DNA of 64,000 nt from Vibrio pomeroyi (GTDB lineage Bacteria; Pseudomonadota; Gammaproteobacteria; Enterobacterales; Vibrionaceae). The DNA lies in the NCBI GenBank assembly GCA_041879425.1, contig CP090855.1:1116001-1180000 (forward strand), in the 5' to 3' direction. Below the pieces are notes generated by a model that worked only from the letters and a program-made list of their open reading frames with translations, was not told the DNA's origin and ran no database searches. Shown one piece after another: positions 44,693 to 53,867 of the stretch; positions within the stretch are counted from its first letter, which is position 1, and every line of letters starts with the position of its first letter. Made by a program: the position numbers and the translations under genes.

Positions 44693-45357
44693 AGTCTCGG
44701 ATTTCGCTGTTGCTGCTGGTCCTCACCTCTTTTACCTCTGTTGCGCTCAACAAGAGCGATCAACGATGGATAGATGCGGTCACCAAAACCTACGGTGACA
44801 GAGCAGGAAAACGAGTGGCAACATGGCGTTCAAATATGACGTCTTACGACGGACTAAGTGAGAAAGAGAAACTCAGGTCGGTAAACCAATTCTTCAACCA
44901 GATGTACTTTGTCGACGACACCATTCTGTGGGGAAAGAACGACTATTGGGCGACACCACTGGAGTTTCTGGGCAGTAATGCTGGCGACTGTGAAGACTTC
45001 ACTATCGCAAAATACTTCTCTTTGCTCGAGCTTGGCGTCCCAGATAAGAAATTACGATTAGTGTACGTAAAAGCACTTGAGTTGAACCAATTCCACATGG
45101 TGTTGGCGTACTACTCAACACCCAGTGCAGAGCCACTAATTTTAGACAACTTAAACCCTGAAATAAAACGTGGCTCCAAACGCCCAGACCTACGACCAAT
45201 TTACAGTTTCAATGGTAAAAATCTTTGGTTAATCAAGTCGGCAGCAGGCAGCGGTAAGCTAGCAGGGAAATCTTCAAGATTGAGCTTATGGAACGACTTA
45301 CGTTCCCGTGAGCGCTCTCTAAAATTAAACAAACCCATTATCAATTACGATGAGTAG
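44689..45357 (+). CDS. lapG: LapG-type periplasmic cysteine protease
   Basis: A 222-residue transglutaminase-like cysteine peptidase (BTLCP family) with a signal peptide (about 1-20). The catalytic triad is visible: Cys101 (GDCEDF), His136 (QFHMVL) and Asp153 (LILDNL). Known LapG enzymes cut the N-terminal region of a giant surface adhesin, releasing cells from surfaces, and are held inactive by LapD when c-di-GMP is high. It lies 6 bp before the LapD gene. The adhesin substrate is not in this window. Confidence 0.92.
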   Translation: MKSRISLLLLVLTSFTSVALNKSDQRWIDAVTKTYGDRAGKRVATWRSNMTSYDGLSEKEKLRSVNQFFNQMYFVDDTILWGKNDYWATPLEFLGSNAGDCEDFTIAKYFSLLELGVPDKKLRLVYVKALELNQFHMVLAYYSTPSAEPLILDNLNPEIKRGSKRPDLRPIYSFNGKNLWLIKSAAGSGKLAGKSSRLSLWNDLRSRERSLKLNKPIINYDE

Positions 45358-45362
45358 GTACA

Positions 45363-47273
45363 ATGACTTTATATAAACAGCTTGTGGTCGGGATGGTTGC
45401 GGTGTTCATACTGCTGATGACGTCAGTTTTTATGATCGAATTCAATACCACCCGTGGATACTTAGAGGAGCAACAACGCTCTGAGGTAAGTAATACCATT
45501 AATACTGTTGGACTGGCTCTCGCCCCTTACCTCGAAGAAAAGGACAAGGTGGCGGTGGAGTCTGTTATCAACGCCCTGTTTGATGGCAGTTCTTATTCCG
45601 TCGTTCGATTGATTTTCCTAGACAGCGGCGAGGATATTCTCCGCTCATACCCTGTTAAATCAACAGGCGTACCACAGTGGTTTACCAACCTTAATCTGTT
45701 TGAGCCCGTTCATGACCGCCGTGTGATCACCAGTGGTTGGATGCAGCTAGCAGAGGTTGAGATCGTCAGTCACCCGGGCCCGGCTTATGATCAACTTTGG
45801 CAAGCATTCACACGTCTGCTGACCATCTTTGGATCGATCTTCCTACTGGGTTTGGTGTCGATTTCATGGATCCTTAAGCGAGCACTGCGTCCATTAGCAT
45901 TGATCATTACCAAAATGGATCAGATCGCTAAGAATCAATTTGGTGAGCCTCTGGTTCGCCCGAAAACAAAAGATCTGATCTTAGTGGTCGATGGCATTAA
46001 CCACATGTCGACTCAAGTGGAATTGGCATTTAAAAACCAAGCAAAAGAAGCTCAGAAGCTGCGTGAAAGAGCGTATATCGACCCTGTATCTCAACTAGGT
46101 AACCGCGCTTACTACATGTCTCAATTAACTCAGTGGTTAGAAGAATCAAGCTTAGGTGGTTTAGCCGTACTCAAAGCCGAGTTTATTAGCGAAGAATACG
46201 ATGAAAAAGGCTATCAAGAAGGTGATACTCTAGTTCACCAATTGGCAGAGCAATTACAGGCCTCTATTTCATCGCCAGACATCACCATCGCACGTATCTC
46301 TAGCGATGAGTTTGGCTTTATCATGCCAAACATTGACGAAAGCGAACTTAAACTTGTCGCGAGCAGCATCGTAAATTGCATTCAAAGCCTAGGTTCAGAT
46401 CCAACAGGTATGGCGAATCCACACATTGCACTGGGTGTTACCTACAGCAACAAGCGTAAAACCAGTACCGAAATCATGTCGCTGGTGGATAACGCACTTT
46501 CAAGCGCTAAGGCGAACCGCGAGCTTGCTTACGGCTACGTAACCGCTGACGACCACGGCGCGGTAATGGGTAAACAGCAATGGCGTATGTTGGTTGAAGA
46601 AGCGATCATCAACGACCTAGTCACTTTCCGTCTTCAGGCTGCAAACAACGCCTTTGGTAAAACGTACCACCAAGAGGTGTTCTCTGCGATTGAGAAAGAC
46701 GGTGTGCGTTACGGTGCGAACCAATACCTATACGCGCTAGAGCAGCTTGAAATGAGCCACATTCTCGACCAATACGTTATCGAGAAGATGATTGAAAAGC
46801 TTAATACGAATGAAGTAACTAGCCCAATTGCTATCAATATCTCACCAAGCAGTATTTCTCAACCAAGCTTCATCCGCTGGATTGGCAAAACACTTGAGCA
46901 AAACACCTCTGTCGCTCACCTGCTGCATTTTGAGATTCCAGAAAACTGTTTCATCAACGTTCCGCACTACACGGCGCTATTGTGTAACACCATTCGCAAC
47001 GCAGAAGCGGTGTTTGGTGTCGACAACTACGGACGTAACTTCCAATCACTGGATTACATCAACGAGTACCGACCAAGCTATGTGAAGCTGGATTACCTAT
47101 TCACACATAACCTTGATGACGAAAAACAGAAATTTACCCTAACGTCGATCTCACGAACGGCTCATAACCTTGGCGTAACGACCATCGCGTCTCGAATAGA
47201 AACTCAAACTCAGCTAGATATCCTATCTGATAACTACGTAGAAGTGTTCCAAGGCTTCATTGTTGATAAATAG
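45363..47273 (+). CDS. lapD: LapD-type c-di-GMP receptor with degenerate GGDEF and EAL domains
   Basis: A 636-residue inner-membrane protein: LapD_MoxY N-terminal periplasmic domain between two membrane helices (about 7-27 and 150-172), HAMP linker, GGDEF-like domain (about 230-370; SSDEF replaces GGDEF) and EAL-like domain (about 385-636; FRLQAAN replaces the EAL signature). Loss of both catalytic signatures fits a receptor rather than an enzyme. High c-di-GMP would let it bind and silence LapG. It is preceded by lapG and followed by the LapB-type ABC gene at 18 bp. Confidence 0.92.
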   Translation: MTLYKQLVVGMVAVFILLMTSVFMIEFNTTRGYLEEQQRSEVSNTINTVGLALAPYLEEKDKVAVESVINALFDGSSYSVVRLIFLDSGEDILRSYPVKSTGVPQWFTNLNLFEPVHDRRVITSGWMQLAEVEIVSHPGPAYDQLWQAFTRLLTIFGSIFLLGLVSISWILKRALRPLALIITKMDQIAKNQFGEPLVRPKTKDLILVVDGINHMSTQVELAFKNQAKEAQKLRERAYIDPVSQLGNRAYYMSQLTQWLEESSLGGLAVLKAEFISEEYDEKGYQEGDTLVHQLAEQLQASISSPDITIARISSDEFGFIMPNIDESELKLVASSIVNCIQSLGSDPTGMANPHIALGVTYSNKRKTSTEIMSLVDNALSSAKANRELAYGYVTADDHGAVMGKQQWRMLVEEAIINDLVTFRLQAANNAFGKTYHQEVFSAIEKDGVRYGANQYLYALEQLEMSHILDQYVIEKMIEKLNTNEVTSPIAINISPSSISQPSFIRWIGKTLEQNTSVAHLLHFEIPENCFINVPHYTALLCNTIRNAEAVFGVDNYGRNFQSLDYINEYRPSYVKLDYLFTHNLDDEKQKFTLTSISRTAHNLGVTTIASRIETQTQLDILSDNYVEVFQGFIVDK

Positions 47274-47291
47274 TTGTAAGGGTTATATCGC

Positions 47292-49406
47292 ATGCAAGAT
47301 CCACTATTGAACTCACTGATCTACGTTAGCCGGTATTACGGGTTAGCTAACTCGCCCGAAGCGTTGATCAATGGGTTGCCACTAACCGATGGAAAGCTAA
47401 CCCCTTTCCTATTCCCACGCTCAGCCGAGCGTGCGGGATTAGTAGCAAAAGAAAACCGTTCCAACTTAGATAACATCCCACACCTGATTCTGCCTGCCGT
47501 TTTACTGCTAAAACAAGGTGAGGCATGTGTTCTCAACAGTATCGATTTAGAAAAACAAGAAGCGGAAATCATCACAGCTGAAAGCGGAATGGTGCCAATC
47601 ATTATTCCAATGGACGAATTGAAAGAGCAGTTCATCGGCCGCTACTTCTTAGTCAAGAAACAGTTCCGTTACGACGAACGCTCACCTGAGGTTCTCAAAA
47701 CTCGCAAAGGACACTGGTTTTGGAGCACGATTTGGGAATCTAAAAACATCTATCGTGATGTGCTGATCGCCTCTATTCTGATCAACATCTTCGCCATTGC
47801 AGCGCCAATGTTTACACGTTTGGTATACGACAAAGTCGTCCCTAACCTCGCATTTGAAACCTTATGGGTGTTGGCGAGTGGTATCTTTGTGGTGTTCCTG
47901 TTCGACCTGCTGTTAAAGCTGATGCGAAGCTACTTCATTGATGTTGCAGGTAAGAAATCCGATATCTTGATCTCCTCGAAACTATTCAGCAAAGTGCTGG
48001 GCATTCGTATGGAAGCCAAGCCAGCTTCGGTTGGTGCTTTCGCGAAAAACCTGCAAGAGTTCGAGTCCATTCGTGAATTCTTTACCTCGGCAACCATTGG
48101 CTCGCTCATCGATTTGCCTTTCGCGCTGATGTTCTTGGCCTTAATTTGGTTAATGGCCGGAAACCTTGTGTTTGTTCCCGTGGCTGGTGTAGTTGTGCTG
48201 ATTGTCTACGCACTATTAATCCAAGGCCCACTGCGTCGTACCATCGAGGAAGGCTCTCGTCTTGCTTCTCAAAAGTACGCGAACTTGATTGAGAGTTTGG
48301 CTGGCTTAGAGACAGTTAAGCTGTTCAGTGCGCAAAGCCAATTCCAGTTCCGTTGGGAAGAAGCCGTTGCTCACATGGCGAACTGGAATATCAAAAGTCG
48401 CCGCATTACCGACAGCATCCAAAACACCGCAGGCTTTGTTCAGCAAAGTACCAACGTGGGTATGATCATTTTTGGTGTGTACTTAATTGCGGAAGGTGAA
48501 CTTACTATGGGTGGCTTGATCGCTGCGACCATGTTGAGTGGCCGAGCGATTGGTCCTCTTGTTCAGCTGTCACTGCTTTCTACTCGTTACAACCAAGCAA
48601 AATCATCGATGACGTTGATTGAGCAAGTGATGTCGATGCCGGATGAACAGGAAGAAGGTAAGCGCTACATCCACCGCCCTATTATCCAAGGCCATATCTC
48701 TCTCGACAAAGTGACCTTCCATTATCCGGATTCACCCGTCGCTTCTATCAGAGATTTAACTCTGCATATTAGACCCGGAGAGAAAGTGGCGATCATTGGA
48801 CGTATCGGTTCAGGTAAAACCACACTGGAACGCCTGATTATGGGCCTGTACAAGCCCACAGAGGGCCATGTGCGTATAGATGACACCGACATGGAACAAC
48901 TTCATCATGTCGACGTACGACGCAATATAGGCTGTGTACCGCAAGACAGTAATCTGTTCTACGGTTCGGTAAGAGACAACATCACTCTTGGTCGTCCTTT
49001 AGTAGATGATCGTGATGTGATGGATGCGGCTAACCGTGCGGGCGTTACTGCATTTACTCAGCAAGATCCTGCGGGCTTAGAGCGTCAAGTCGGTGAAGGC
49101 GGTGCATTACTTTCTGGTGGTCAGCGTCAGTCGATTGCAATTGCCAGAGCCTTCTTAGGCCGTCCGCCAGTGTTGTTAATGGATGAACCGACCAGTGCTA
49201 TGGATAACCGCTCAGAGATGCACATCAAGCACCAGCTTAACCAGTTGCTTCCAAGCGAGACGCTAATCCTGATCACACACAAAACGTCGATGCTGGATAT
49301 TGTCGACCGAGTGATCGTAATGGAGAAAGGCTGCATTATTGCCGACGGTCCGAAAGCGCAAGTTCTGTCAGACCTCAAACAAGGTAAAGTAAGAGCGGTG
49401 AGCTAA
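47292..49406 (+). CDS. Type I secretion ABC transporter (LapB/RTX type)
   Basis: A 704-residue exporter with an N-terminal peptidase-C39-like domain (about 1-130) lacking the catalytic cysteine, a six-helix membrane domain (about 155-435) and an ATPase with Walker A GRIGSGKTT, signature LLSGGQRQS, Walker B VLLMDEPTS and switch LITHKTS. Inactive C39 domains recognise RTX-type adhesins without cutting them. It would export the large adhesin regulated by LapG/LapD; neither the adhesin nor an outer-membrane channel is nearby. Confidence 0.9.
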   Translation: MQDPLLNSLIYVSRYYGLANSPEALINGLPLTDGKLTPFLFPRSAERAGLVAKENRSNLDNIPHLILPAVLLLKQGEACVLNSIDLEKQEAEIITAESGMVPIIIPMDELKEQFIGRYFLVKKQFRYDERSPEVLKTRKGHWFWSTIWESKNIYRDVLIASILINIFAIAAPMFTRLVYDKVVPNLAFETLWVLASGIFVVFLFDLLLKLMRSYFIDVAGKKSDILISSKLFSKVLGIRMEAKPASVGAFAKNLQEFESIREFFTSATIGSLIDLPFALMFLALIWLMAGNLVFVPVAGVVVLIVYALLIQGPLRRTIEEGSRLASQKYANLIESLAGLETVKLFSAQSQFQFRWEEAVAHMANWNIKSRRITDSIQNTAGFVQQSTNVGMIIFGVYLIAEGELTMGGLIAATMLSGRAIGPLVQLSLLSTRYNQAKSSMTLIEQVMSMPDEQEEGKRYIHRPIIQGHISLDKVTFHYPDSPVASIRDLTLHIRPGEKVAIIGRIGSGKTTLERLIMGLYKPTEGHVRIDDTDMEQLHHVDVRRNIGCVPQDSNLFYGSVRDNITLGRPLVDDRDVMDAANRAGVTAFTQQDPAGLERQVGEGGALLSGGQRQSIAIARAFLGRPPVLLMDEPTSAMDNRSEMHIKHQLNQLLPSETLILITHKTSMLDIVDRVIVMEKGCIIADGPKAQVLSDLKQGKVRAVS

Positions 49407-49448
49407 CTTAAACCGTTGGCTCAAAACAGCGAATATTATAGAAACCAG

Positions 49449-49477
49449 AAAGGGGGAGCATTGGCTCCCCCTTTTTT
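49449..49477 (+). terminator. Terminator of the lap operon
   Basis: AAAGGGGGAGC (49449-49459) pairs with GCTCCCCCTTT (49464-49474) across ATTG and is followed by further Ts. Confidence 0.92.
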
Positions 49478-49530
49478 ATTTGTTAGTCTTGGCACTTAGG
49501 TCATGCATCGCTTTATCTTATCAATACAAA

Positions 49531-51201
49531 CTACAAAGCAATGTCTTCTTGTTCCATCTTAAACGAACATTGAATCTCATATTGGTTGAATGAGAAAACA
49601 CTTCCACCGTGGGTTCGTTTCGTTGTGACTGTTTCATCCCCAAACTGAATCGTCACTCGGGTGTACACTTTTTCGTGCGCCTCGACTGTGCACTCGGCGA
49701 GGTTGGTTTCAAATTCCGCCTCTAGTGTGTCCAATTGCGATTTGGTGTTTTCAATCGCTTGGTTGTTCTTTTCTCGTTGCTGCTCAATTTCCAACGCTTG
49801 CTCTTCGCTTCTCTCAGCTTTTGGTCGCTTCTTAAATTCGAGTTCTTGGCGAATCACATCCATGGTTTGTTCTTGGGTGTGTTTATAGGTTTCCTTTAGT
49901 TCAGCGATTTTCTGTCGGTATCCATCGTAACGAGCAAAACCATGAACCTTAGTTGCCGTGTCTCCCTCGACACCTAAGAACACACATTCGACCTTTCCAC
50001 CGACTTTGGCTTCGCCACCACTGAGCGTGCCATGTTTCTTCATGGTATCCATCACGACAAGATTGTTTCCACAACGAATGTCGTTACTCATGCTGTGCAC
50101 GCCAAGTCGAATGTCACCGGCGGTTTGCAATTCTGCATTTTGAGCGTAGCTCGCGGTGATAGAACCTTTGCTGAATACCTTACAACTTTTCACCTCACCC
50201 TCTTTGGTGGTGTGGCCGATAATACCTTTCGCGACTTTGATATCACCTTGAGCCTGAACTTCGGCCGATTCAATAAAACCACCAACCGTAATACTGCCAG
50301 TCGCTTTCACAATCATTCCCGGTTCGATGTTGCCAGAAACAAACACATTACCTTTGAATTTGACGTGTCCGGTGGATACATCGACATTGCTAACACACAA
50401 AGCGTCATCGACTTCAATAGTACGATCTTTGATGATGGGTAATCCGGGATAAGAGGCGAGTAACAAGTTGGGGTCATCAGGAGAAATGTAGGTGCCCTTG
50501 CCAGGCTTGATTAAACTGTCTTGTCCAGGAAGTGGCGGGATAATTCGACCTTGGACGGTAAAGCCAGCAATGCCTTTAGTCGCGGGAGTGCGTTTCATTA
50601 ACTGGTCGTTTTGACCAACGGTAATGGTTGCTCCCAAGTCTCGCATATCAATCTTGCCTTCGTCTTTACTGCGAGGTTTCAAAACTTGTCGAGTAATGTC
50701 TTCAACCAAGGCAGCGAACTTTGCGTCTTTACCTTTTACGGGTTGTGTTCCCTTGGCGACAGGCTGCGTAAACTTTTCTCCAGGCTTAAGTTTGCTACTC
50801 ATCATCAATACTTTTCTGAGTGCTAACTTATTAATGCCTTTCGTGATGTGAGCTTGTGCTAAACAATGAATGATGTCGCTACCGCGTAGCGGGTGTCCAT
50901 TGTATGGACCTGTGACGACTAGACTTGCTAGCATCTCATCATCAGTTAATTCGACCGCGACACTGGCATTACGAACTTCTGCAATCAAGATTCCTTCATA
51001 AGCTTCCCCCTTGCCCTCTTTTGCAAGAGTCACAAAACGCAGCACCTCATCTTCAAAAAGAAAGTAGCTAGATGCGTTCAAAGCTTCTAAGGCTGGTGGC
51101 AGAGTCTTATTGTCAAAGCTTGCGTCGACCACAAACCCCGACGGCAGACATGCCATCACTTGTTGCTTATCTTCCGACAGTGTAACGATGTTATCCCACA
51201 T
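49531..51201 (-). CDS. DUF342/FapA-family protein
   Basis: A 556-residue cytoplasmic protein of the FapA (DUF342) family. The N-terminal part is alpha/beta, the central part (about 245-420) is a repetitive right-handed beta-helix with patterns such as VFVSGNIEPGMIVKATGSITVGGFIESAEVQAQG split in repeats, and residues 425-500 form a coiled coil. In V. vulnificus a member called FapA is needed for polar flagellum assembly. No flagellar gene is adjacent here, so the role is assigned only at family level. Confidence 0.8.
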   Translation of the reverse strand: MWDNIVTLSEDKQQVMACLPSGFVVDASFDNKTLPPALEALNASSYFLFEDEVLRFVTLAKEGKGEAYEGILIAEVRNASVAVELTDDEMLASLVVTGPYNGHPLRGSDIIHCLAQAHITKGINKLALRKVLMMSSKLKPGEKFTQPVAKGTQPVKGKDAKFAALVEDITRQVLKPRSKDEGKIDMRDLGATITVGQNDQLMKRTPATKGIAGFTVQGRIIPPLPGQDSLIKPGKGTYISPDDPNLLLASYPGLPIIKDRTIEVDDALCVSNVDVSTGHVKFKGNVFVSGNIEPGMIVKATGSITVGGFIESAEVQAQGDIKVAKGIIGHTTKEGEVKSCKVFSKGSITASYAQNAELQTAGDIRLGVHSMSNDIRCGNNLVVMDTMKKHGTLSGGEAKVGGKVECVFLGVEGDTATKVHGFARYDGYRQKIAELKETYKHTQEQTMDVIRQELEFKKRPKAERSEEQALEIEQQREKNNQAIENTKSQLDTLEAEFETNLAECTVEAHEKVYTRVTIQFGDETVTTKRTHGGSVFSFNQYEIQCSFKMEQEDIAL

Positions 51202-51553
51202 TCGAATTGAGTATCCCTAATGACTCAGTTGTTATTCAGTCTATATAATTCATTCTGCGCTTAGTATCACATTATTAGAATAATCAGCGTCACATCACTT
51301 ACTTTCGATTCTGCAAACATGACTCATAAATAAGACTTAACTATTTTATGATCCGCTTCACCTTTACAAATATTAAGCTGAACAGTTTCAGCATTTCCCA
51401 TGCGAGTGAACGTTGAACAGGTGTGATAGCAATATGATAGCAACGAATCGGTTTAGAAGATTAAGGGCTGTCTTTAAGAGAGCGAACTAGAAATGGTGGG
51501 GCGACAATTAAAGCGATGATGAAGGTAAAACTGGATTTGGATGTGGAGTTTCA

Positions 51554-51568
51554 GTTTACAGTGTAAAT
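51554..51568. promoter_or_regulatory. parS2 site (ParB2-binding)
   Basis: GTTTACAGTGTAAAT matches the consensus exactly. It is the first of three sites within 96 bp and lies about 2.3 kb from parB2. Confidence 0.92.
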
Positions 51569-51579
51569 CGAATATTCTA

Positions 51580-51594
51580 ATTTACACTGTAAAT
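51580..51594. promoter_or_regulatory. parS2 site (ParB2-binding)
   Basis: ATTTACACTGTAAAT matches the consensus exactly and starts 26 bp after the previous site. Confidence 0.92.
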
Positions 51595-51632
51595 CTAATT
51601 AGCGCTGAAAACGAGTTGGGAAACCAAACTGC

Positions 51633-53774
51633 CTATTTACAGTGTAAATTTGATAATAGGAAATCGACGTCTTGACGGAATTGAATCTCGGCTTGTTTTC
51701 GCCCAACAAGATTAAACTGTTCGACACAAGTCCCCCACTCTTTCTGCTGTACAACTTTCGCGATAAGTAAGTCTGAAACAGCGAAACCTGTATCGGTTAT
51801 AGCGTCAGATTCAGCTATGTGAGCTTGACGACCATTACTCTGCAAAATCAAATTCAAGACACTGAAACCAATGCTGTCGTAACTATTGCCACCATCGACA
51901 TAATTCCTGATGAGTTGGATTTCAGACTCAGCCATAGATTCAACTTGCGTTGGCAATAATGCGCGCACCATATCAACTTCGAGAGAAGCCAAAGAACCAG
52001 AAACGACAAAACAGAAACTGTGCTCAAAGTGACGTTGCAATTGGCTAATCCAACTTTGCGTGTTTTGGTTAAGCGACTTAACCATCAACACTGAATGACA
52101 ACCGCTTGCCTGATCTCGCTGGTGGCCAATATGAACAGGCACAAATTCACTATCTCGCCAGAAAGAAATCAAATCACTGGTCGCACCGAAGCTCGTCGCA
52201 AAATAATCGACTTGCTCTGTTTGTACAACTTGCCCAGATAACTGCTCTAACATCCAACGGCCAATACCTAAACCTTGATGACGTGTCGAGACGGCAATAC
52301 GCATTACTCGAAGACAGCGGCTAGTTGCAGCTTCAACAGACCCGAGCTGGTTAGCTAACAGAACTGGCGCAAGGTGACCTTGTGGACGACGTTTTCCAAC
52401 TTGAACTTGTGCAATCAACTCTTTATCTAAACCGCCCTCCTCCGTCACCAACATACAACCAAGACACTCGTCTTGCTGCCAAGCGGCAAATAAATGAATA
52501 GCTGGGTTATCGAGGAACTGCATTAAATCATTAGGAGATGTCTGATAATGAGCATCGACTAAAAGAGAAAAACACTGTTGAAGTTTTTGGGGGTTAACCA
52601 AACAGTCTGCTTTTGACAACTCAACCAAGTTAAGTAGGTTGAGTGCACCATCAGGAAGTTCTTCCGACTCATTAACCGCCGATTCACTCGGGCACGCATC
52701 TTCACCAAGAAGGAAACAATCAAATAGCCAACGCTCTAGTGGGTCGTTGTTATTCCAACGGATAGGTTGTTCAAGCTTGTAGCCCTTCCATCCAGGGCGA
52801 TGTTCAGAAAGCCAAGCTTCAAATTTGATTCCAAACCCTCGTCCACTGCCTTCGTAACCATGAACTGTGGTTGAAAAAACCATGCGGTGATAACTACCGA
52901 CCATAGATTTAAGCATTGGGATTGGGATGACGGCCGCTTCATCAACCAACAACAGGTCGCAATCAGGCTTAGATTTAAGTAATTCATCAGGCGCGACAAA
53001 CCTTAAACTTCCACCTTGATAACCAATGTGAGTCGCGTTAATGACTTCACACTCATCGAGTCGCTGTAACGCATGAGAAAATACAGGCTCAATAGCTTTA
53101 ACAGAGGGAGACGTAACAATAATGTTTAAGCCCTCACGCTCTGCCAAAAGCTGCGCAGCTGCAATACCCAAAGTGGAACTTTTACCTCGACCTCTGTCTG
53201 CAGTCAAAATCAATGGGCGCTTTCGATGTCCCGCAACAACTTTCTTAACTAACTCAATCGCATCTTTTTGCTGCTCAAATCGATCGGTCGAGTTGTCTTG
53301 ATTAGTTATTTGAGGAAGCGAATTCAACGCTTCAACCACACCCGCCTGTTCGTCACGTTGCGAAACAGAAAGTAATTTTTCAAAATGTAGCTTTAACCAA
53401 GATTGCCCAAAGCATTCGCTATCTTCAGAGTCATCAACTTTTGGCGGTAACACCAACAACAAGCCACCACCAACTAACGAACCCAGCGCAGCGCTAAAAC
53501 CATTCGCATCGAACTGCTCTCTAAAATCACACACAAGAACTTGGCATTCACGGCCAAGAAGTTGCTGGCCTTTTTTTACTGGTGCATGAATCGCCCCCTC
53601 AAACGGAGTACCACCAATCTGGAAAACGGTTTGATAATCTGCATCTTGAAGGAAGGTTATAACAGCGGAGTTTTGCCAATCGAAATCGCCATCGAAGACA
53701 ACGCCATAACGGTGATCGTTATGCTGAGCGATATTAGAAAGTGTGTGCAGAAAAATGTTGGTTGGGTTTGTCAT
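51633..53774 (-). CDS. tmcA: tRNA(Met) cytidine acetyltransferase
   Basis: A 713-residue enzyme that makes N4-acetylcytidine at the wobble position of elongator tRNA-Met, using ATP and acetyl-CoA. Domain order: N-terminal DUF1726, RNA-helicase-like ATPase with P-loop ILTADRGRGKSST and Walker B LLLVDEAAVIP, then a GNAT domain with RIAVSTRHQGLGIGRWML, and a C-terminal tRNA-binding region. The start at 53774 (MTNPTNIF) is chosen over an upstream in-frame ATG because it fits family length. Its last five codons (NLHCK) and stop overlap a parS2 site. Confidence 0.93.
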   Translation of the reverse strand: MTNPTNIFLHTLSNIAQHNDHRYGVVFDGDFDWQNSAVITFLQDADYQTVFQIGGTPFEGAIHAPVKKGQQLLGRECQVLVCDFREQFDANGFSAALGSLVGGGLLLVLPPKVDDSEDSECFGQSWLKLHFEKLLSVSQRDEQAGVVEALNSLPQITNQDNSTDRFEQQKDAIELVKKVVAGHRKRPLILTADRGRGKSSTLGIAAAQLLAEREGLNIIVTSPSVKAIEPVFSHALQRLDECEVINATHIGYQGGSLRFVAPDELLKSKPDCDLLLVDEAAVIPIPMLKSMVGSYHRMVFSTTVHGYEGSGRGFGIKFEAWLSEHRPGWKGYKLEQPIRWNNNDPLERWLFDCFLLGEDACPSESAVNESEELPDGALNLLNLVELSKADCLVNPQKLQQCFSLLVDAHYQTSPNDLMQFLDNPAIHLFAAWQQDECLGCMLVTEEGGLDKELIAQVQVGKRRPQGHLAPVLLANQLGSVEAATSRCLRVMRIAVSTRHQGLGIGRWMLEQLSGQVVQTEQVDYFATSFGATSDLISFWRDSEFVPVHIGHQRDQASGCHSVLMVKSLNQNTQSWISQLQRHFEHSFCFVVSGSLASLEVDMVRALLPTQVESMAESEIQLIRNYVDGGNSYDSIGFSVLNLILQSNGRQAHIAESDAITDTGFAVSDLLIAKVVQQKEWGTCVEQFNLVGRKQAEIQFRQDVDFLLSNLHCK
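51635..51649. promoter_or_regulatory. parS2 site inside the 3' end of tmcA
   Basis: ATTTACAGTGTAAAT matches the consensus exactly and encodes the last residues of TmcA on the minus strand. Confidence 0.9.
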
Positions 53775-53821
53775 AGTTAGTGTCCAGATTCGTCTAAACA
53801 CAGTTTATCACAGCCAAATAA

Positions 53822-53842
53822 AAAGCCGCATAAAGCGGCTTT
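53822..53842 (-). terminator. Hairpin after parB2
   Basis: AAAGCCGC (53822-53829) pairs with GCGGCTTT (53835-53842) across ATAAA, with a T-rich side on the minus strand (A-rich 53816-53824 on the plus strand). It probably ends the parA2-parB2 transcript. Confidence 0.75.
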
Positions 53843-53867
53843 AGAGTAGTAAGGGAAAGTTATCGAT

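Larger units (their letters stand above)
51202..51632. other. Gene-free region with ParB2 sites
   Basis: A 431-bp gap between the DUF342 start and the end of tmcA. It holds the DUF342 promoter and two parS2 sites; a third lies just inside tmcA. Confidence 0.6.

Noticed and set aside
45363..47273. Active diguanylate cyclase/phosphodiesterase
   Set aside because: GGDEF reads SSDEF and the EAL signature is replaced, which fits a LapD receptor.
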